Shown: positions 13,567-24,529, counted from the first letter of the stretch. The stretch is 64,000 nt of DNA from Gonocerus acuteangulatus (GCA_946811695.1 OX328123.1:118117602-118181601), one strand, 5' to 3'. Made by a program: numbers and translations. The notes: generated from the letters alone by a model not told the origin.

Positions 13567-13830
13567 TTTATTTTTAACAAGCATAAAATTTCCTTTTCCC
13601 AAATCATATTTTCCAAATTGTTACTGGTCATCGACATAACTCACGACATTTATCAGACGAATCAACGACACTTTCTCCTGAAGAAATTTCCGTGTCAGTA
13701 TCAGAATCTGAACTGTCATTAGAATAATTTTCTTTTCATTTACCACTTTTTTTTTGGAAGGGGTTTATTTGCCTGCTGTGTCTTACGTTTAGCGTGGTGC
13801 TTTGTTTTTTTTCACCTTCAATAAATTCTT
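13567..13830 (-). pseudogene. acidic C-terminal transposase-like fragment
   Basis: On the minus strand one frame gives an acidic, serine-rich stretch (NDSSDSDTDTEISSGES), ended by a stop. Another frame further on gives LGKGNFMLVKNKK. An acidic spacer followed by a G-x-F-x-LVK block resembles C-termini of pogo/Tigger-type or similar DNA-transposon proteins, but frames are broken and no catalytic residue is visible. Assignment is tentative. Confidence 0.25.
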
Positions 13831-13896
13831 TGAAGAATTGAAGCAACCAATATTAAGTAGAAAAAAATAAAAGTTGAATTATGAAAAAATTACTCA

Positions 13897-14317
13897 GGTG
13901 TGTTGTACCTTTGACCTGCTCAAAGGAACAACACCTAGTAGTAGTCAGAGGTACAACACCCTGGGAGTGCACGTTAAAAAGCATGCTAAAAATTTTAGGG
14001 ATGAGAAAAATCAATTTCTACACTATGTTTCTTATTGTAATGGCTACTTTGTCAAATGATTTCCTTCTAAAAAGACATAATACAAAACATATGATGAGGC
14101 AAAACGTCATCAATAAATAACTTACATTTTATGATAGAAATGGATAAGTATTTTTTGAAAGAATCCACTTTGACTTGAATAATCCAAAGTAGGTTATACA
14201 AGCCCTCCTCTAGTGAAGGAGCTAAACACTAATTACACCAAAATTTATAAAATGTTGCTACTTGCCGCCACAGCCTCAGTGGTCAAATGTACAATATGGT
14301 CAGAGGTACAACACCTT
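13897..14317. mobile_element. MITE-like element with 18-20-bp inverted ends
   Basis: Left end ggtgtgttgtacctttgacc (13897-13916) and right end ggtcagaggtacaacacctt (14298-14317) are imperfect inverted repeats. Extra subterminal copies lie at 13921-13935 and 13944-13960. The frames inside are accidental. I could not settle a target-site duplication, so class is unknown. Confidence 0.4.
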
Positions 14318-14479
14318 CCCCTATACAAATTTGTGTGTGTGTGTCTGCCTGTCTGCGCACAATACTCGCCAGTGTTGTCGGCCTAGGGCACTAAACCTTT
14401 CCTATGCGTTATTATTGTAGAATGTTCTTATTTCGCATGGGGACACTGTTGTTGTTTATCAAGATAAATAGAAGATAAA

Positions 14480-14706
14480 TTTGTAGTTTTAGTTTAATCA
14501 GTGAAGTACCACGCGTACTCAAAACTCTGGAAGGAAATCCCTTAAGCCATGAATGTTTGAAACAGCTGCTCATTACAAAGGCAATAAAGCAAAACTATTC
14601 AGTTGTTTTTCTTCTTTTTTTTTCTAATCTATATAGATTATATATAGACACTACCCAAATTGTAAAAATGTTCTTGGTTATGCAGCTCCTGTGTGATGGA
14701 ACTTTT
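14480..14706 (+). repeat. family D short element
   Basis: Ordered blocks gaagtaccacgcgtact, caaaactctggaag, ttgaaacagctgctcatta, gacactacccaaatt, gttatgcagctcctgtgtga and a final T-run. The same order is found at 49.68-50.35 kb and 28.2-28.7 kb (minus). Length without insertions is about 230-250 bp, and it is non-coding. The final block resembles the last 25 bases of motif C. Confidence 0.75.
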
Positions 14707-14852
14707 TGCTATATGAGTGGACAAATTATGAAGGGTCATGCATGGGTGCTAAAAAGGTTTCATGGAGGCCACGAAGCATGTAGAGCATTTTGAAAATAAT
14801 GTAGTAAAACATTAATAAGTATTATTTTTTAATATCCAAGTAAGAGCAATGC

Positions 14853-14890
<38 letters not shown>

Positions 14891-15154
14891 ATACACCGGA
14901 TTCCTGTGCTTAGAGCGGTTAGTATATATGTCAGCCACAAATAAAATATTATATGGTATAATCCCAATACATAAATTAACATGCAACAGAAAAAGTTACT
15001 TCCCGCTACCTAAAGAGTGCTGAGTAGACCTTGAACTATAGTAACAACCTAAACTAGACAACAAAAGACACAATCGCCCAGGGAGGTGTTTATACGTCCT
15101 CTAGTCCAATATGTTACTATCTCCCAGTAGTGTAGCTCTACGGTTCAAGAGAAA

Positions 15155-15220
<66 letters not shown>

Positions 15221-15333
15221 ATTATATTATTTATTGGGAGTAGCAGTAATTTCTGCCTTCTCCCTCATTTCATCCAGTGTGTTGCTATGAACAAACTTAC
15301 TTATTGTACATATTTGTACTGACTGTAAATTAT

Positions 15334-15388
<55 letters not shown>

Positions 15389-16267
15389 AAATAACCTATT
15401 TATTCATTATTCTAAATGAATTTTGACCAACACTGCTATAAATCACCACTACAATCAGTCTGTTATTTTTTAACAACATAAAATAATACTATTTCAATCC
15501 TCAATGCGATGAAGAATTCTTATTCCTCATAATACATGTAGATATTTGTGGCTTAGTACAACAAAATCGTGACTTACTACATTTGCATTTTGAAATAATT
15601 TCTCAATTGCCTATGCGAACAGACTTCACAAAAGTCATGGAAGATTGCTAATGTTCTTGAGCTAGGTGTTCCGACCAGGTTAGAAATAAATCCAGCCAAG
15701 AGACTAACTTTAAATAAATGAGGCAGCCTCTAATCCAGCATTGATTTCTTTTCTGACTTCTCTTCCCTTGACTTTCCTGTCCACATTCCTTCCTTGTAAG
15801 TCTTTACTTAACTGTATTTTAAATTAATTGGATTACTCTGACTTAGGGTTTATTTGTCTACGTTCTTTCCTTTCATTACTATCCTTATCTTCCTTTCAGA
15901 AAAATAAAAGTAAAAGTGAATGGTGAAGGAAATTCTTTGAATTCTGACAAGGGATTTACTGAATAACTGATATTAATTTTATTATTTTAATTTTATTAAT
16001 TTATATTAAAGCTTCGATTGCTGATAGCAAACCCTCTCCAACGTTTGAATACAATCTGAAATACAAAAAATATTGATTTATTTATTAGGAGTTTCGCAAT
16101 TTTTAGCGATTTACTCTATAACAATAAATTATGATATTACAAAATTACATTCACACATTGTGTATAAAGAAACAATATTATTATGTAATATATTATATTT
16201 TTAAGGCAATGTATACCTCACTTTTGATATGTATTAAGTACATTATGTGTATATTATTATATTACAG
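14707..16267. other. microsatellite-bearing unassigned stretch
   Basis: (GT)n at about 14852-14890, (TA)n at 15159-15222 and 15340-15383. No gene or element terminus recognised between them. Confidence 0.6.
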
Positions 16268-16280
16268 TAAGTCAATATGC

Positions 16281-16330
<50 letters not shown>

Positions 16331-16332
16331 AT
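16268..16332. repeat. (TA)n microsatellite
   Basis: TA array with minor interruptions. The following 300 bases are unassigned. Confidence 0.95.
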
Positions 16333-16678
16333 ATATATAAACATATACATGCACATATACCCACATAACATCTTATTGTGTTTCCGTGTAAATATTATTC
16401 CTGAGGTGATTTTAATAGCTTAGCATAGAACATCTTAATATTATTCAGGCAACCATCTTGTTATTTTCACTGGATACTTTATGCCAGACTTATAGGTTAA
16501 TTACAGTTTAAGATTTACATAATTTTCACAACATTAAATAATCAATGGAAGAATATTTTAAATAACGACAAACCATTAAAATTAGATACAAGTGATTTTG
16601 ACGATTGATAGCGGATGTAACTATGTCCCTTCCTCTGTTTCTGTACGTCCACTAGTTATTGTGGTTCGGGTTATATGC

Positions 16679-17560
16679 AAGCCAAAATATTTGGCTAAAC
16701 CAGCCAACGATTGAATCCGCCTAATATAAAAGCCAAAATATTTGGCTAAACCAGCCAACGATTGAATCCACCCAATATAAAAGCCAAAATATTTGGCTAA
16801 ACCAGCCAAAGATTAAATCAACCTAATATAAAAGCCAAAATATTTGGCTAAACCAGCCAACGATTGAATCCACCTAATATAAAAGCCAAAATATTTGGCT
16901 AAACCAGCCAACGATTGAATCCACCTAATATAAAAGCCAAAATATTTGGCTAAACCAGCCAACGATTGAATCCACCTAATATAAAAGCCAAAATATTTGG
17001 CTAAACCAGCCAACGATTGAATCCACCTAATATAAAAGCCAAAATGTTTTCGCTACTCCAGCCAACGATTGAATCCACCTAATATAAAAGCCAAAATGTT
17101 TTGGCTACACCAGCCAACGATTGCATCCACCTAATACAAAAACCAAAATGTTTTGGCTACACCAGGCAACGATTGAATCCACCTAATATAAAAGCCAAAA
17201 TGTTTTAGCTACATCAGCGAACGATTGAATCCACCTAATATAAAAGCCAAAATGTTTCAACTACATTAGCCCATGATTGAATCCACCTAATATCAAAGCC
17301 AAAATGTTTTCGCTACATCAGCCAACGATTGAATCCACCTAATATAAAAGCCAGAATGTTTTCGCTACTCCAGCCAACGATTAAATCCACCTAATATAAA
17401 AGCCAAAATGTTTTGGGTACACCAGCCAACGATTGAATCCACCTAATATAAAAGCCAAAATGTTTTAGATACATCAGTCAACGATTGAATCCACCTAATA
17501 TAAAAGCCAAAATGTTTAGACTACATTAGTCCACGATTGCATCTTCCGCCAGGTATGGAG
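16679..17560. repeat. 51-bp minisatellite, about 17 copies
   Basis: Tandem monomer of 51 bp: gccaaaatatttggctaaac, cagccaacgattgaatcc, acctaatataaaa. The first eight copies are almost identical (atatttggctaaacca type). The remaining copies use atgtttt(g/c/a)(g)ctacacca and are more diverged, so homogenisation is stronger at the left end. Because 51 is divisible by three, the minus strand shows open frames with a 17-residue periodic peptide. That follows from the repeat and is not evidence of a protein. Confidence 0.95.
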
Positions 17561-17694
17561 GGTGTTGTGTTGACATCGAATAAATATGTAATATAATTAA
17601 CAACTCTAATAGTTGTTAATGTAGTTTAAGGTTTTTGCTTAGTGTATAGCCTAACAGAATGTGTTTAATAGACTCGTCTTTAATAAAATGTATA

Positions 17695-17825
17695 ATGAAC
17701 GTACCTATAAAATGACCTTTTCTTTTAGCACTTTCATAAAAAATGTGCATGTTGAGGTTACACAAATGTATGATTTTTTCCTTCGTCGATCCTACCTACT
17801 AGATACCGAAAATGGTTCCTGTTAA
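17695..17825 (+). repeat. family A, left half
   Basis: Matches the left half of the 48.95-kb copy: ttttagcactttcat, gttgaggttacaca, tcgatcctacctactagata and tgttaaaattt. The right half is missing; a compound microsatellite and a LINE replace it. Confidence 0.75.
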
Positions 17826-17963
<138 letters not shown>

Positions 17964-19609
17964 CATTCCGAAGTAGCCCAAGTGTTAGCTTATATGCAGA
18001 AACAGGGGAACCCCCACTTAACCTCCGAAGAGATATACAAATTGCTTCTCACATGCATAAATTCATCGCAATGGGCGCTTCACCTTGCCTTCAAATGAGT
18101 CTTAATAATCCATACGTTGAAACATACAGACAAAAACCCCAGGCTGCGAGACCGTTCAGTGTAAAATATAGGGAAATACAACTGAAATACAATATTAATG
18201 ACTCCGAAATATTGACTGACTGCCCACTAACAAATCCCCCCTGGCTATTTAACGCGTTGGAAATCAATACTGATCTATCAAAGTACAAAAGAAGTAACAC
18301 ATTATCAAAATTAATATATAAAAAACATTACGACACTCTTAAGTCAATTAATTTAGAAAAACTCTCTATCTTCACTGACGGTTCCTAAACAGATAATCGT
18401 GTAGGAGCAGCAGCTGTAATAGAAGAGAAAGTAATAACAAAAAGAATAAACAATCAGGCGAGTATTTTTACAGCTGAGCTCTAAGGCATCTTTATTGGCC
18501 TGTAAAATATACCTGTTACAGATACAAGGGATATCATACTTCACAAGGACTTACTCAGTGCACTTGAAGCACTTACTGACAGCTACACACATCATCCACT
18601 ATTACAACGAATACTATTTCAGGCCCACACACTAAACAGACACGTTACCATCCACTGGCTACCAGGTCACGAAGAAATAGGCAAAAGTTCGTTGGCCGAT
18701 TCTCATGCGAAAACAGCTACTGAGCGAACGAACGTAGAAATAACAAGACTAACCCAGCAACACTGGACAAACAAAACAAGAGACATTATAACATTATTCT
18801 GGCAAAATTCGTGGACACAACTAACAGAAAATAAACTCCGTTCTATCAAACATACAGTAAAAGGATGGCCATCCAGTTCCCGTGTAAACCGAAGAGAAGA
18901 AGTGGTTTTGCCCCGCTTAAGGATTGTTCATTCTCGACTTACTCACAGTTACTTAATGACGAGACAAGAACAGCCGCAATGTGAAATATGTAACACTATT
19001 CTTACGATAAAACACTTACTCACAGAATGCATGAGACGACGTAATCTGAACTTACCCTACAACTTATGCTAGTTGTTAAGTGAAGATAGCCAACACATAG
19101 ACTCTATACTACATTACCCACACAACAATGGATTATACGAACTCATTTGAACGCAGCTTAATATTTCGTTACCATAGTGTCCTATAGAGACATGAATATC
19201 CCACCGAAGGCAGATAATTCATCTACCTTCTGATCCATACTGATTTTCCTAGGATGCAAATGCAAAAAGACTGATGTGCAAACATAATGTAAATAAACTT
19301 AATTTAAAATCATGTAATCTTATATTATATCTGTATGTATGTGAGTAAATAATAAAAACAAACTTGTATTTAGCAAAATGTAATGTAAATATGTAAATAT
19401 ACAGACAATAAGCTGATATAATGTAATTTAGTAATATGTGTGTACGTGTGTGTGTGTGTGTATGTGTGTATGTATGTGTGTATATATATATATATATACA
19501 TGTATGTATGTGTGTGTGTGTATATATGTATGTGTAATGTTTGTAATAACTATATAAAATGTAAGGTGTACATCGCCATAAAGCGGGACACCAACAAATA
19601 AAATAAATG
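17964..19609 (+). mobile_element. I-type LINE, 5'-truncated 3' part
   Basis: Starts immediately after the (GA)n tract with coding sequence from the post-RT region, continues through RNase H and a C-terminal zinc knuckle, and runs to a 3' UTR. The 3' UTR contains catcgccataaagcgggaca (19570-19589) and an A-rich end (caaataaaataaatg). It carries internal GT/TA expansions at about 19435-19530. Scraps of the same or a close family lie at 34.57-34.73(-), 45.71-46.08(-) and 63.35-63.75(+) kb. Confidence 0.8.
17970..19150 (+). pseudogene. I-type LINE ORF2: post-RT, RNase H and zinc-knuckle region
   Basis: The frame opens SSPSVSLYAETGEPPLNLRR, typical of the region after the reverse transcriptase in I/R1-group LINEs. 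Around 18378 is IFTDGS, the first RNase H motif, interrupted at once by a stop at 18386-18388. Then come ASIFTAEL and, at about 18650, IHWLPGHEEIGKSSLADSHA, the last RNase H motif (H...D). Further on are RREEVVLPRLRIVHSRLTHS and CEICNTILTIKHLLTEC, a CCHC-like knuckle. Several stops (about 18386, 18483, 18504, 19070) break it. It is not functional; the RT and endonuclease are absent. Confidence 0.85.
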
Positions 19610-19622
19610 TATATACACATAC

Positions 19623-19710
<88 letters not shown>

Positions 19711-19738
19711 GTATATATATATACACATACATATATAC

Positions 19739-19807
<69 letters not shown>

Positions 19808-19808
19808 T
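19610..19808. repeat. long (TA)n array
   Basis: About 200 bp of TA with TG/CA interruptions following the LINE 3' end. Open frames on both strands here are repeat artefacts. Confidence 0.97.
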
Positions 19809-20290
19809 AGCAAACTAATAAACGAGCTCGTTAACCACCAAAATTAGTCCACCTGGGGGGGAGGAGGTCCAGACGACATATTTGCCCATACTGGTTGTAG
19901 TTTTTATTTTATTGCATCAAAAGTCGGTGAGCGTCGAAGGCATCTAAGAAGAAAAAATTGTTGTATCAATGAACTAAATCTGTTCATATGAAATGGGACC
20001 TAAAGCTCTAATTTGCTCATACTGCTCGATATTTTTTTTATATTGTTACAGATCTCCGTAAACGTCATGGGCACCAAAGAAAAATATTTATTTTACAGAT
20101 GAACTCGGTTTAATAGAGGTTTGGGTTTACTCTGTATTATGTTCAAATTGAATCAAGCCCCCAAACCTGCTCGGAAATTGGTTGTTATTCTACCATTAGG
20201 GGCGCTGAGAATGGGTGCTGTATCCGGTATATACTCTTTATGGAGTAAGTTATTTATTAAAATATTGAGGACGGAAATTGTTTTTAAAAT
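19809..20290 (+). repeat. family A, right half, extended
   Basis: Begins caaactaataaacgagctcg, then ttaaccaccaaaattagtcc with a G-run, followed by repeated-looking clauses with gaactaaatctgttc and gggtttactctgtattatgt. Similar clauses occur at 22.0-22.26 and 49.33-49.65 kb. Diverged and non-coding. Confidence 0.6.
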
Positions 20291-20346
20291 TTATATACAT
20301 TTTATGAAGCAGTTATGCAGCTCCTGCATGGCGTCCTTTTATTGTT
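20291..20346 (+). repeat. family D terminal motif
   Basis: The block agcagttatgcagctcctgc followed by atggcgtccttttatt matches the conserved end of families C and D. The rest of family D is not clear here. Confidence 0.6.
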
Positions 20347-20729
20347 GATAGTTTTAAATTGGCATGCGTATAAACACAGTGGCATTCCCTTACCGCCTAT
20401 AATTAAAGTGTTGTTTTATTTTATTTGAAGCACATCTTAGCCAATTAAATCTTAATGACTCCAGTGAAATAAAACCAGGCCAATTCCTTTGATCATTTTA
20501 CGCTCTTCTTCCTAATTAGTTTCACCAATTTAGGACCTTTTATTTACCTTTACTAGTCCTGCAGAACTTGTGTAGAAAGTCAACTACTCTTAGCTTCAAG
20601 GTTTCAAACGCTAATGAATTTACCTTGCAATGGTAAATAAAAATATTCAAAGGATTTAAGTGAACACACATGTATTTTATATATATATATATATATTATT
20701 TTTTAGGGCTCTTCGTTGGGGAGAATTAT

Positions 20730-20910
20730 TGATGTTAATACGGCATTCTCCAGCGGTCGGTTTTTGTTGGTGATATTTCGCAGAAATCACATTATGCTTC
20801 GTCAGAACGTTGTCCATGTTTTTAACTTTTTTTTTTTTTTTTTTTTTGTCTGTTATTTTATAACCTTCATCATATTTACATATGGCGCTTTACAGATGTA
20901 GATTCTTGTA
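20730..20910 (-). repeat. PLE foldback, left arm
   Basis: Inverted copy of 21503-21676 with scattered differences and a shorter homopolymer (17 T against about 25 A). Order on the minus strand: tctgtaaagcgccatatgta, an A-run, gttaaaaacatggacaacgt, ctgacgaagcataatgtgat, ttctgcgaaatatcacc. Confidence 0.85.
20776..20805 (-). ncRNA. hammerhead-ribozyme-like core, left arm
   Basis: On the minus strand: CTGACGA, then an imperfect stem (GCATAA / TTCTGC), then GAAATATC. This is the same layout as the right-arm motif but with one or two substitutions in stem II. Probably a decayed copy. Confidence 0.4.
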
Positions 20911-21253
20911 CTTACGGGTCTCGACACTGCGTGGAGCCAATGGGACTGTTTTGACGCTTTCTTCGCCTTCCTGCGGTGTGCTTGATTGTCTATCCTTGGC
21001 CAATCTTTCTTTAACCGTTCTTAGTACGGGCTTCCATGTAGGGTGTAGGATAACACCTTCATCTCGGTTGAGAGTCTTCGGTTCCTTAAATACAGTATAT
21101 CTCCCGCCTCTCTGATTAGCCTTCTTTGAAGATTGTCTTCTTTAGATAGGACTCTGGCTTGATCAAAAAGCATCTGCCCGGTACATTCTTCTCCGTTTCT
21201 AGCTACAGCCGAAGTTTTTGTACGCCTGAGACTGTAGTCAGCGGAGTGTTGTG

Positions 21254-21255
<2 letters not shown>
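20911..21255 (-). pseudogene. PLE GIY-YIG (Uri) endonuclease fragment
   Basis: The minus-strand frame from about 21250 to the stop after 21021 reads QHSADYSLRRTKTSAVARNG, then GQMLFDQARVLSKEDNLQ, RRLIREAGDILYLRN and LSTEMKVLSYTL. The H-S-A, SAVA, R-x-x-RE (catalytic-region Glu in REA) and LRNRRL order matches the C-terminal endonuclease of Penelope-like retroelements, whose role is nicking target DNA for priming. The reverse transcriptase is absent. The upstream part of the frame was split by the SINE and resumes in the right arm (atggcgctttacagatgtag reads MALYRCRF). Non-functional. Confidence 0.7.
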
Positions 21256-21313
<58 letters not shown>

Positions 21314-21468
21314 GGCGCATCTACTTCTAGGTCATTAGCGCCGACATCCAGGGTGCAGCGAGGAACAGCGAGCCTTGAGATGAGAAAATCCCTGCCGGAG
21401 GTGGGAATCGAACCCTCCATCTCCCACTTATGAATCCAGCGCGCTAGCCACTAGACTACGGGAGACCC
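21256..21468 (-). mobile_element. tRNA-derived SINE (CAT-anticodon head) with 14-bp TSD
   Basis: On the minus strand: a tRNA-like head with A box TAGTCTAGTGG, a loop ttcataa that places CAT in the anticodon position, and a perfect B box GGTTCGATTCC. A body of about 80 bp ends in cggcgctaatgacctagaag and tagatgcgccgt, whose ends CGGCGC/GCGCCG can pair, then about 55 A. The duplication cggagtgttgtgct flanks it at 21242-21255 and 21469-21482. Transcribed by RNA polymerase III if active; mobilised by a LINE in trans. Confidence 0.92.
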
Positions 21469-21502
21469 CGGAGTGTTGTGCTATTCTCATATTTTTACGT
21501 AA

Positions 21503-21673
21503 AAGGAATCTACATCTGTAAAGCGCCATATGTAAATTTGATAAAAGTTATTATAAAAAAAAAAAAAAAAAAAAAAAAATGTTAAAAACATGGGCAACGG
21601 CCTGACGAAGCAGAATGTGATTTCTGCGAAATATCACCCTCAAAAACCTAACGCTGGAGAATGCTATATTAAC

Positions 21674-21676
<3 letters not shown>
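21503..21676 (+). repeat. PLE foldback, right arm
   Basis: Inverted partner of 20730-20910. Contains about 25 A at 21555-21578 and runs into a (TA)n array. Confidence 0.85.
21602..21635 (+). ncRNA. hammerhead-ribozyme-like core, right arm
   Basis: CTGACGA (21602-21608) is followed by one A, a perfect 6-bp stem GCAGAA/TTCTGC with a 6-nt loop, then GAAA and TATC. This matches the CUGANGA...GAAA...UH core of type I hammerheads with a minimal stem III, reported from PLEs. The extra A before stem II and a weak stem I (few pairs between the bases before CTGACGA and those after TATC) are against full activity. Confidence 0.5.

Positions 21677-21742
<66 letters not shown>
21674..21742. repeat. (TA)n microsatellite
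   Basis: Pure TA array directly abutting the PLE right arm. Confidence 0.97.
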
Positions 21743-21745
<3 letters not shown>

Positions 21746-21984
21746 CTGAAATGGCCTTATAGGTCAAGAAATTTTACATTTTTTCATATAACACTCTTTT
21801 TTCTAGACATTTTTATAGCAATTTGGTCTTTTTTCAAAAACATTCTTTAGAAAAGATGCCAATGTGCTAGATTCGCGTCAAGAATATAAAAGAAATGTAA
21901 AATTATTAACCTGCAAGGTTTGTACTAAAATAAAAAGCTTATAGAAATGTCAATTTACGATATGTTATATTTGTGTGTGTGTGT

Positions 21985-22260
21985 GCCTCTGAGTCTGTTA
22001 TCTCTATATGTTACAGGGGTTTTGTTTTTTCGGCTCAAAACTTGGTATATAGAATTCCCTAAACGAACCATGGGACATGTTATTAAAGCACCAAAAAATT
22101 GGGTCTTCTTGTTGGGGGAAGTTTTCTCCGGACCCTATGAACTAATTCCCATACCGGACGTAATTTTAGTTGTGTAGCAACGAAAGCGATAAACGTCGTG
22201 GGCGTCTAAAGAGAAATATGCCTTGTAAATATAAAGTAAATTGGTCCATCTGAAAGGGGT
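21985..22260 (+). repeat. family A, diverged right half
   Basis: Contains ggggttttgttttttcggct, cttggtatatagaattccct and ttttctccggaccctatgaa, matching the family A clauses at 49.2-49.45 kb. Non-coding. Confidence 0.55.
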
Positions 22261-24215
22261 ACACTCTGGACCCAAATTATTTATAATATAAGCTGACTTT
22301 GAGTTGGTATAGAGCAACCGCAAATTTATTTTTCTTTCACTCAATATTCTAAAACAACAAACATTTACAAAATAAATCTTCGAAAGAATGATTAGCAAGT
22401 TGTGTGTATAGTAACACAATTTACTTGGGCAGATATCATATCTTTCTTCTTATCTTGTGAAAATGGGTTAAATGAAGAAACTGTGCACCGAAGGTATTTT
22501 TGGTATTCCAAAATATAAATTTTTGATTAATTGTGTATGAAAACACATTTTTCACGTCTGATAGTCATATTTGATACTTTGACTCACCAGTCGGCAAATA
22601 TTTGTAGAACTAATGTTCTGATTGAGTAACCATCACTTTACCATATCTTTATGAGGAATAGAATGGGTCAAATTCAAGATCTAGCCCAATCTATACCAGT
22701 AATAAGGGAATATATTTGGTTCCCACGAGTCCAATTTTGTGGCTTTAGGCCCACTTGAGTGGTTTGATTTTGTAATTTGATGAGTTACTGATCTAACAGT
22801 TCCTATATTTTTTATAATGTGCTCGTACAAGGCAAATTCCAGCGTAAAAAAAATTAAATTTACAGTCATTCAACAAATAGCTTCTCAGGCTTTTAATAGT
22901 AATATGAAACATTTTTATGGGTCTTTTTTAAAACAGTTTTTTTTATTGAAAAATATGCAAATATACTCTACGTAGAACAACTTTTCTTCAATTTAAATAA
23001 AAAGTGTCTTTGAGTTAATAGTGCAGTTAATTAATCCTAGTTTAAGAAAAATAATCGGTGTCGGAAATGAATAACAAAATTTTAACTCTTGAGGTATTCA
23101 AGCAGTGCCTTTAAAAGTTCAACGGAATATGCGGCCGTAAAAAGCACTGGGTGAAAAGTTCCGTGGGCCTAAGAGGAAACTCCTTGTTTAACGTGAAAAC
23201 TCTTGCTTAATCATAAACTAAGGGGAAATTGTCTGATGTCTGGTCTTTAAAGAAGGTGGAAGGGGGAAAAAATAAAGAACAGAAGCCGTTTGAAGCGAGG
23301 TCAACTTTTGCCATTAAATAGGAGCCTTGAGTTATGGTCGTTTCGGGATATCCACGGAACAGGATTCATCCATTAAAAAGTAAAAATGTGGGAGAGTGGA
23401 ACCCTTGGGGCATGCCGCTCTCCCTCCTAGATTCTTTTAAAAATTGATACAATAATTCTATTTTCCCAAGGGACATTTTTTTGAGGAAGTCCAGGAGTTT
23501 TTGTAAAAGTAGTGTGTAATTTAATAATCAAACACAATTACGAAAGTAGCCAAACATTCTTAAATATATACCAAAAATATTGTAAATGGCATCGCAAAAA
23601 TAAAGGACTTCTGTACTTCAAAAGTGCATATTTAAAACCATTTTTGTTTTGTTTTATAATCATCATGTAAAACTTCATACTTTTGTTGTACATGATTGGT
23701 ACACTGTAAAGAATGAATATGTATAACAAATTGATCAACCACATCTATATGAATAATACCACTTGTTTATAGATGTATATATGTAATATTTTAACTGATG
23801 TATATATGCTATAACTGTTTAGAGCGAATCTCATTAGATGCGCATGAATGCTCATTAAAATAAAAAAAATAAAAATAAAAAAAATTAGTTTTATAATATC
23901 AAATTGAAATTAAAATTTACAGATTACAGCATATATTTCCAAATCATGGAAAATGCAGCATAAATTAATAGATTTTCTGGAAAACCGTACTCCAAGAAAG
24001 AAAAATTATTTTATTTTTTTTCCTCATACATGGCGTACGATTCACCTATTTTGTATTGATCTACTCTTAACTTATAGGACATCGTTATTTTTTTTTAATA
24101 TAAAGTTGATTTATTGTATAATTGGATTTATATGTATGTTATGTGGAAATATATTAAATAATATAACTTTATCTGTGTATAGTTTTTACTGTATAATTGT
24201 AAATATATATTATAA
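22261..24215. other. unassigned AT-rich stretch
   Basis: About 2 kb with no gene-like frame, RNA gene or repeat boundary that I can recognise. Short open frames here lack codon bias and motifs. Confidence 0.55.
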
Positions 24216-24478
24216 TTGAAGGGGTCGGGGCAAGATAGTGCCAAGCAACATTTTTAACAAAACTTAACTATAGCTCCTATATGTTGGATATTATGTGTGA
24301 CTATCATTCTATGATGAAAATGCAACTAAAATATGACTACAAGCTCTGTATGCTACTTAATCTTTTTGCCCCTTACTATTTCAGGAGACAGTCCCCATAA
24401 TATTCATCATAAATCAGCTACAGTTTAGTTTTGTTAAAAATGTTGCTTGGTACTATTTTGCCCCGACCCCTTCAATTG
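24216..24478. mobile_element. MITE with about 55-60-bp terminal inverted repeats
   Basis: Left end aattgaaggggtcggggcaa then gatagtgccaagcaacattt and ttaacaaaact. The right end is its inverted repeat with a few substitutions (gtact/gcact, tttt/tctt). About 140 bp lie between the arms, with no coding capacity. Flanking AATT could be a 4-bp duplication, or the AATT may belong to the repeat, so the superfamily is unresolved. Confidence 0.8.
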
Positions 24479-24529
24479 TATTGGGCGACTATCCTTGGTT
24501 GCGGATGCTCCTAAATAAAAAAATAAAAC

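Larger units (their letters stand above)
20720..21680 (-). mobile_element. Penelope-like element fragment in foldback form
   Basis: Minus-strand PLE piece with a GIY-YIG (Uri) endonuclease coding fragment in the middle. It is bounded by arms that are inverted copies of each other: 20730-20910 and 21503-21676. Each arm contains cacatatggcgctttacaga-like text (atatggcgctttacagatgt), an A/T homopolymer and a hammerhead-like core. PLEs are known for LTR-like ends that can be inverted. A tRNA-derived SINE (21256-21468) has inserted into the coding part. Confidence 0.8.

Noticed and set aside
16621..17013. Periodic 17-residue peptide on the minus strand
   Set aside because: The monomer length (51 bp) is divisible by three, so any open unit gives a long frame; later monomers break it and there is no flanking gene structure.
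21021..21433. Frames with long poly-Lys or poly-Phe
   Set aside because: Read through the SINE poly(A) tail; only the PLE-derived part downstream of the tail is meaningful.
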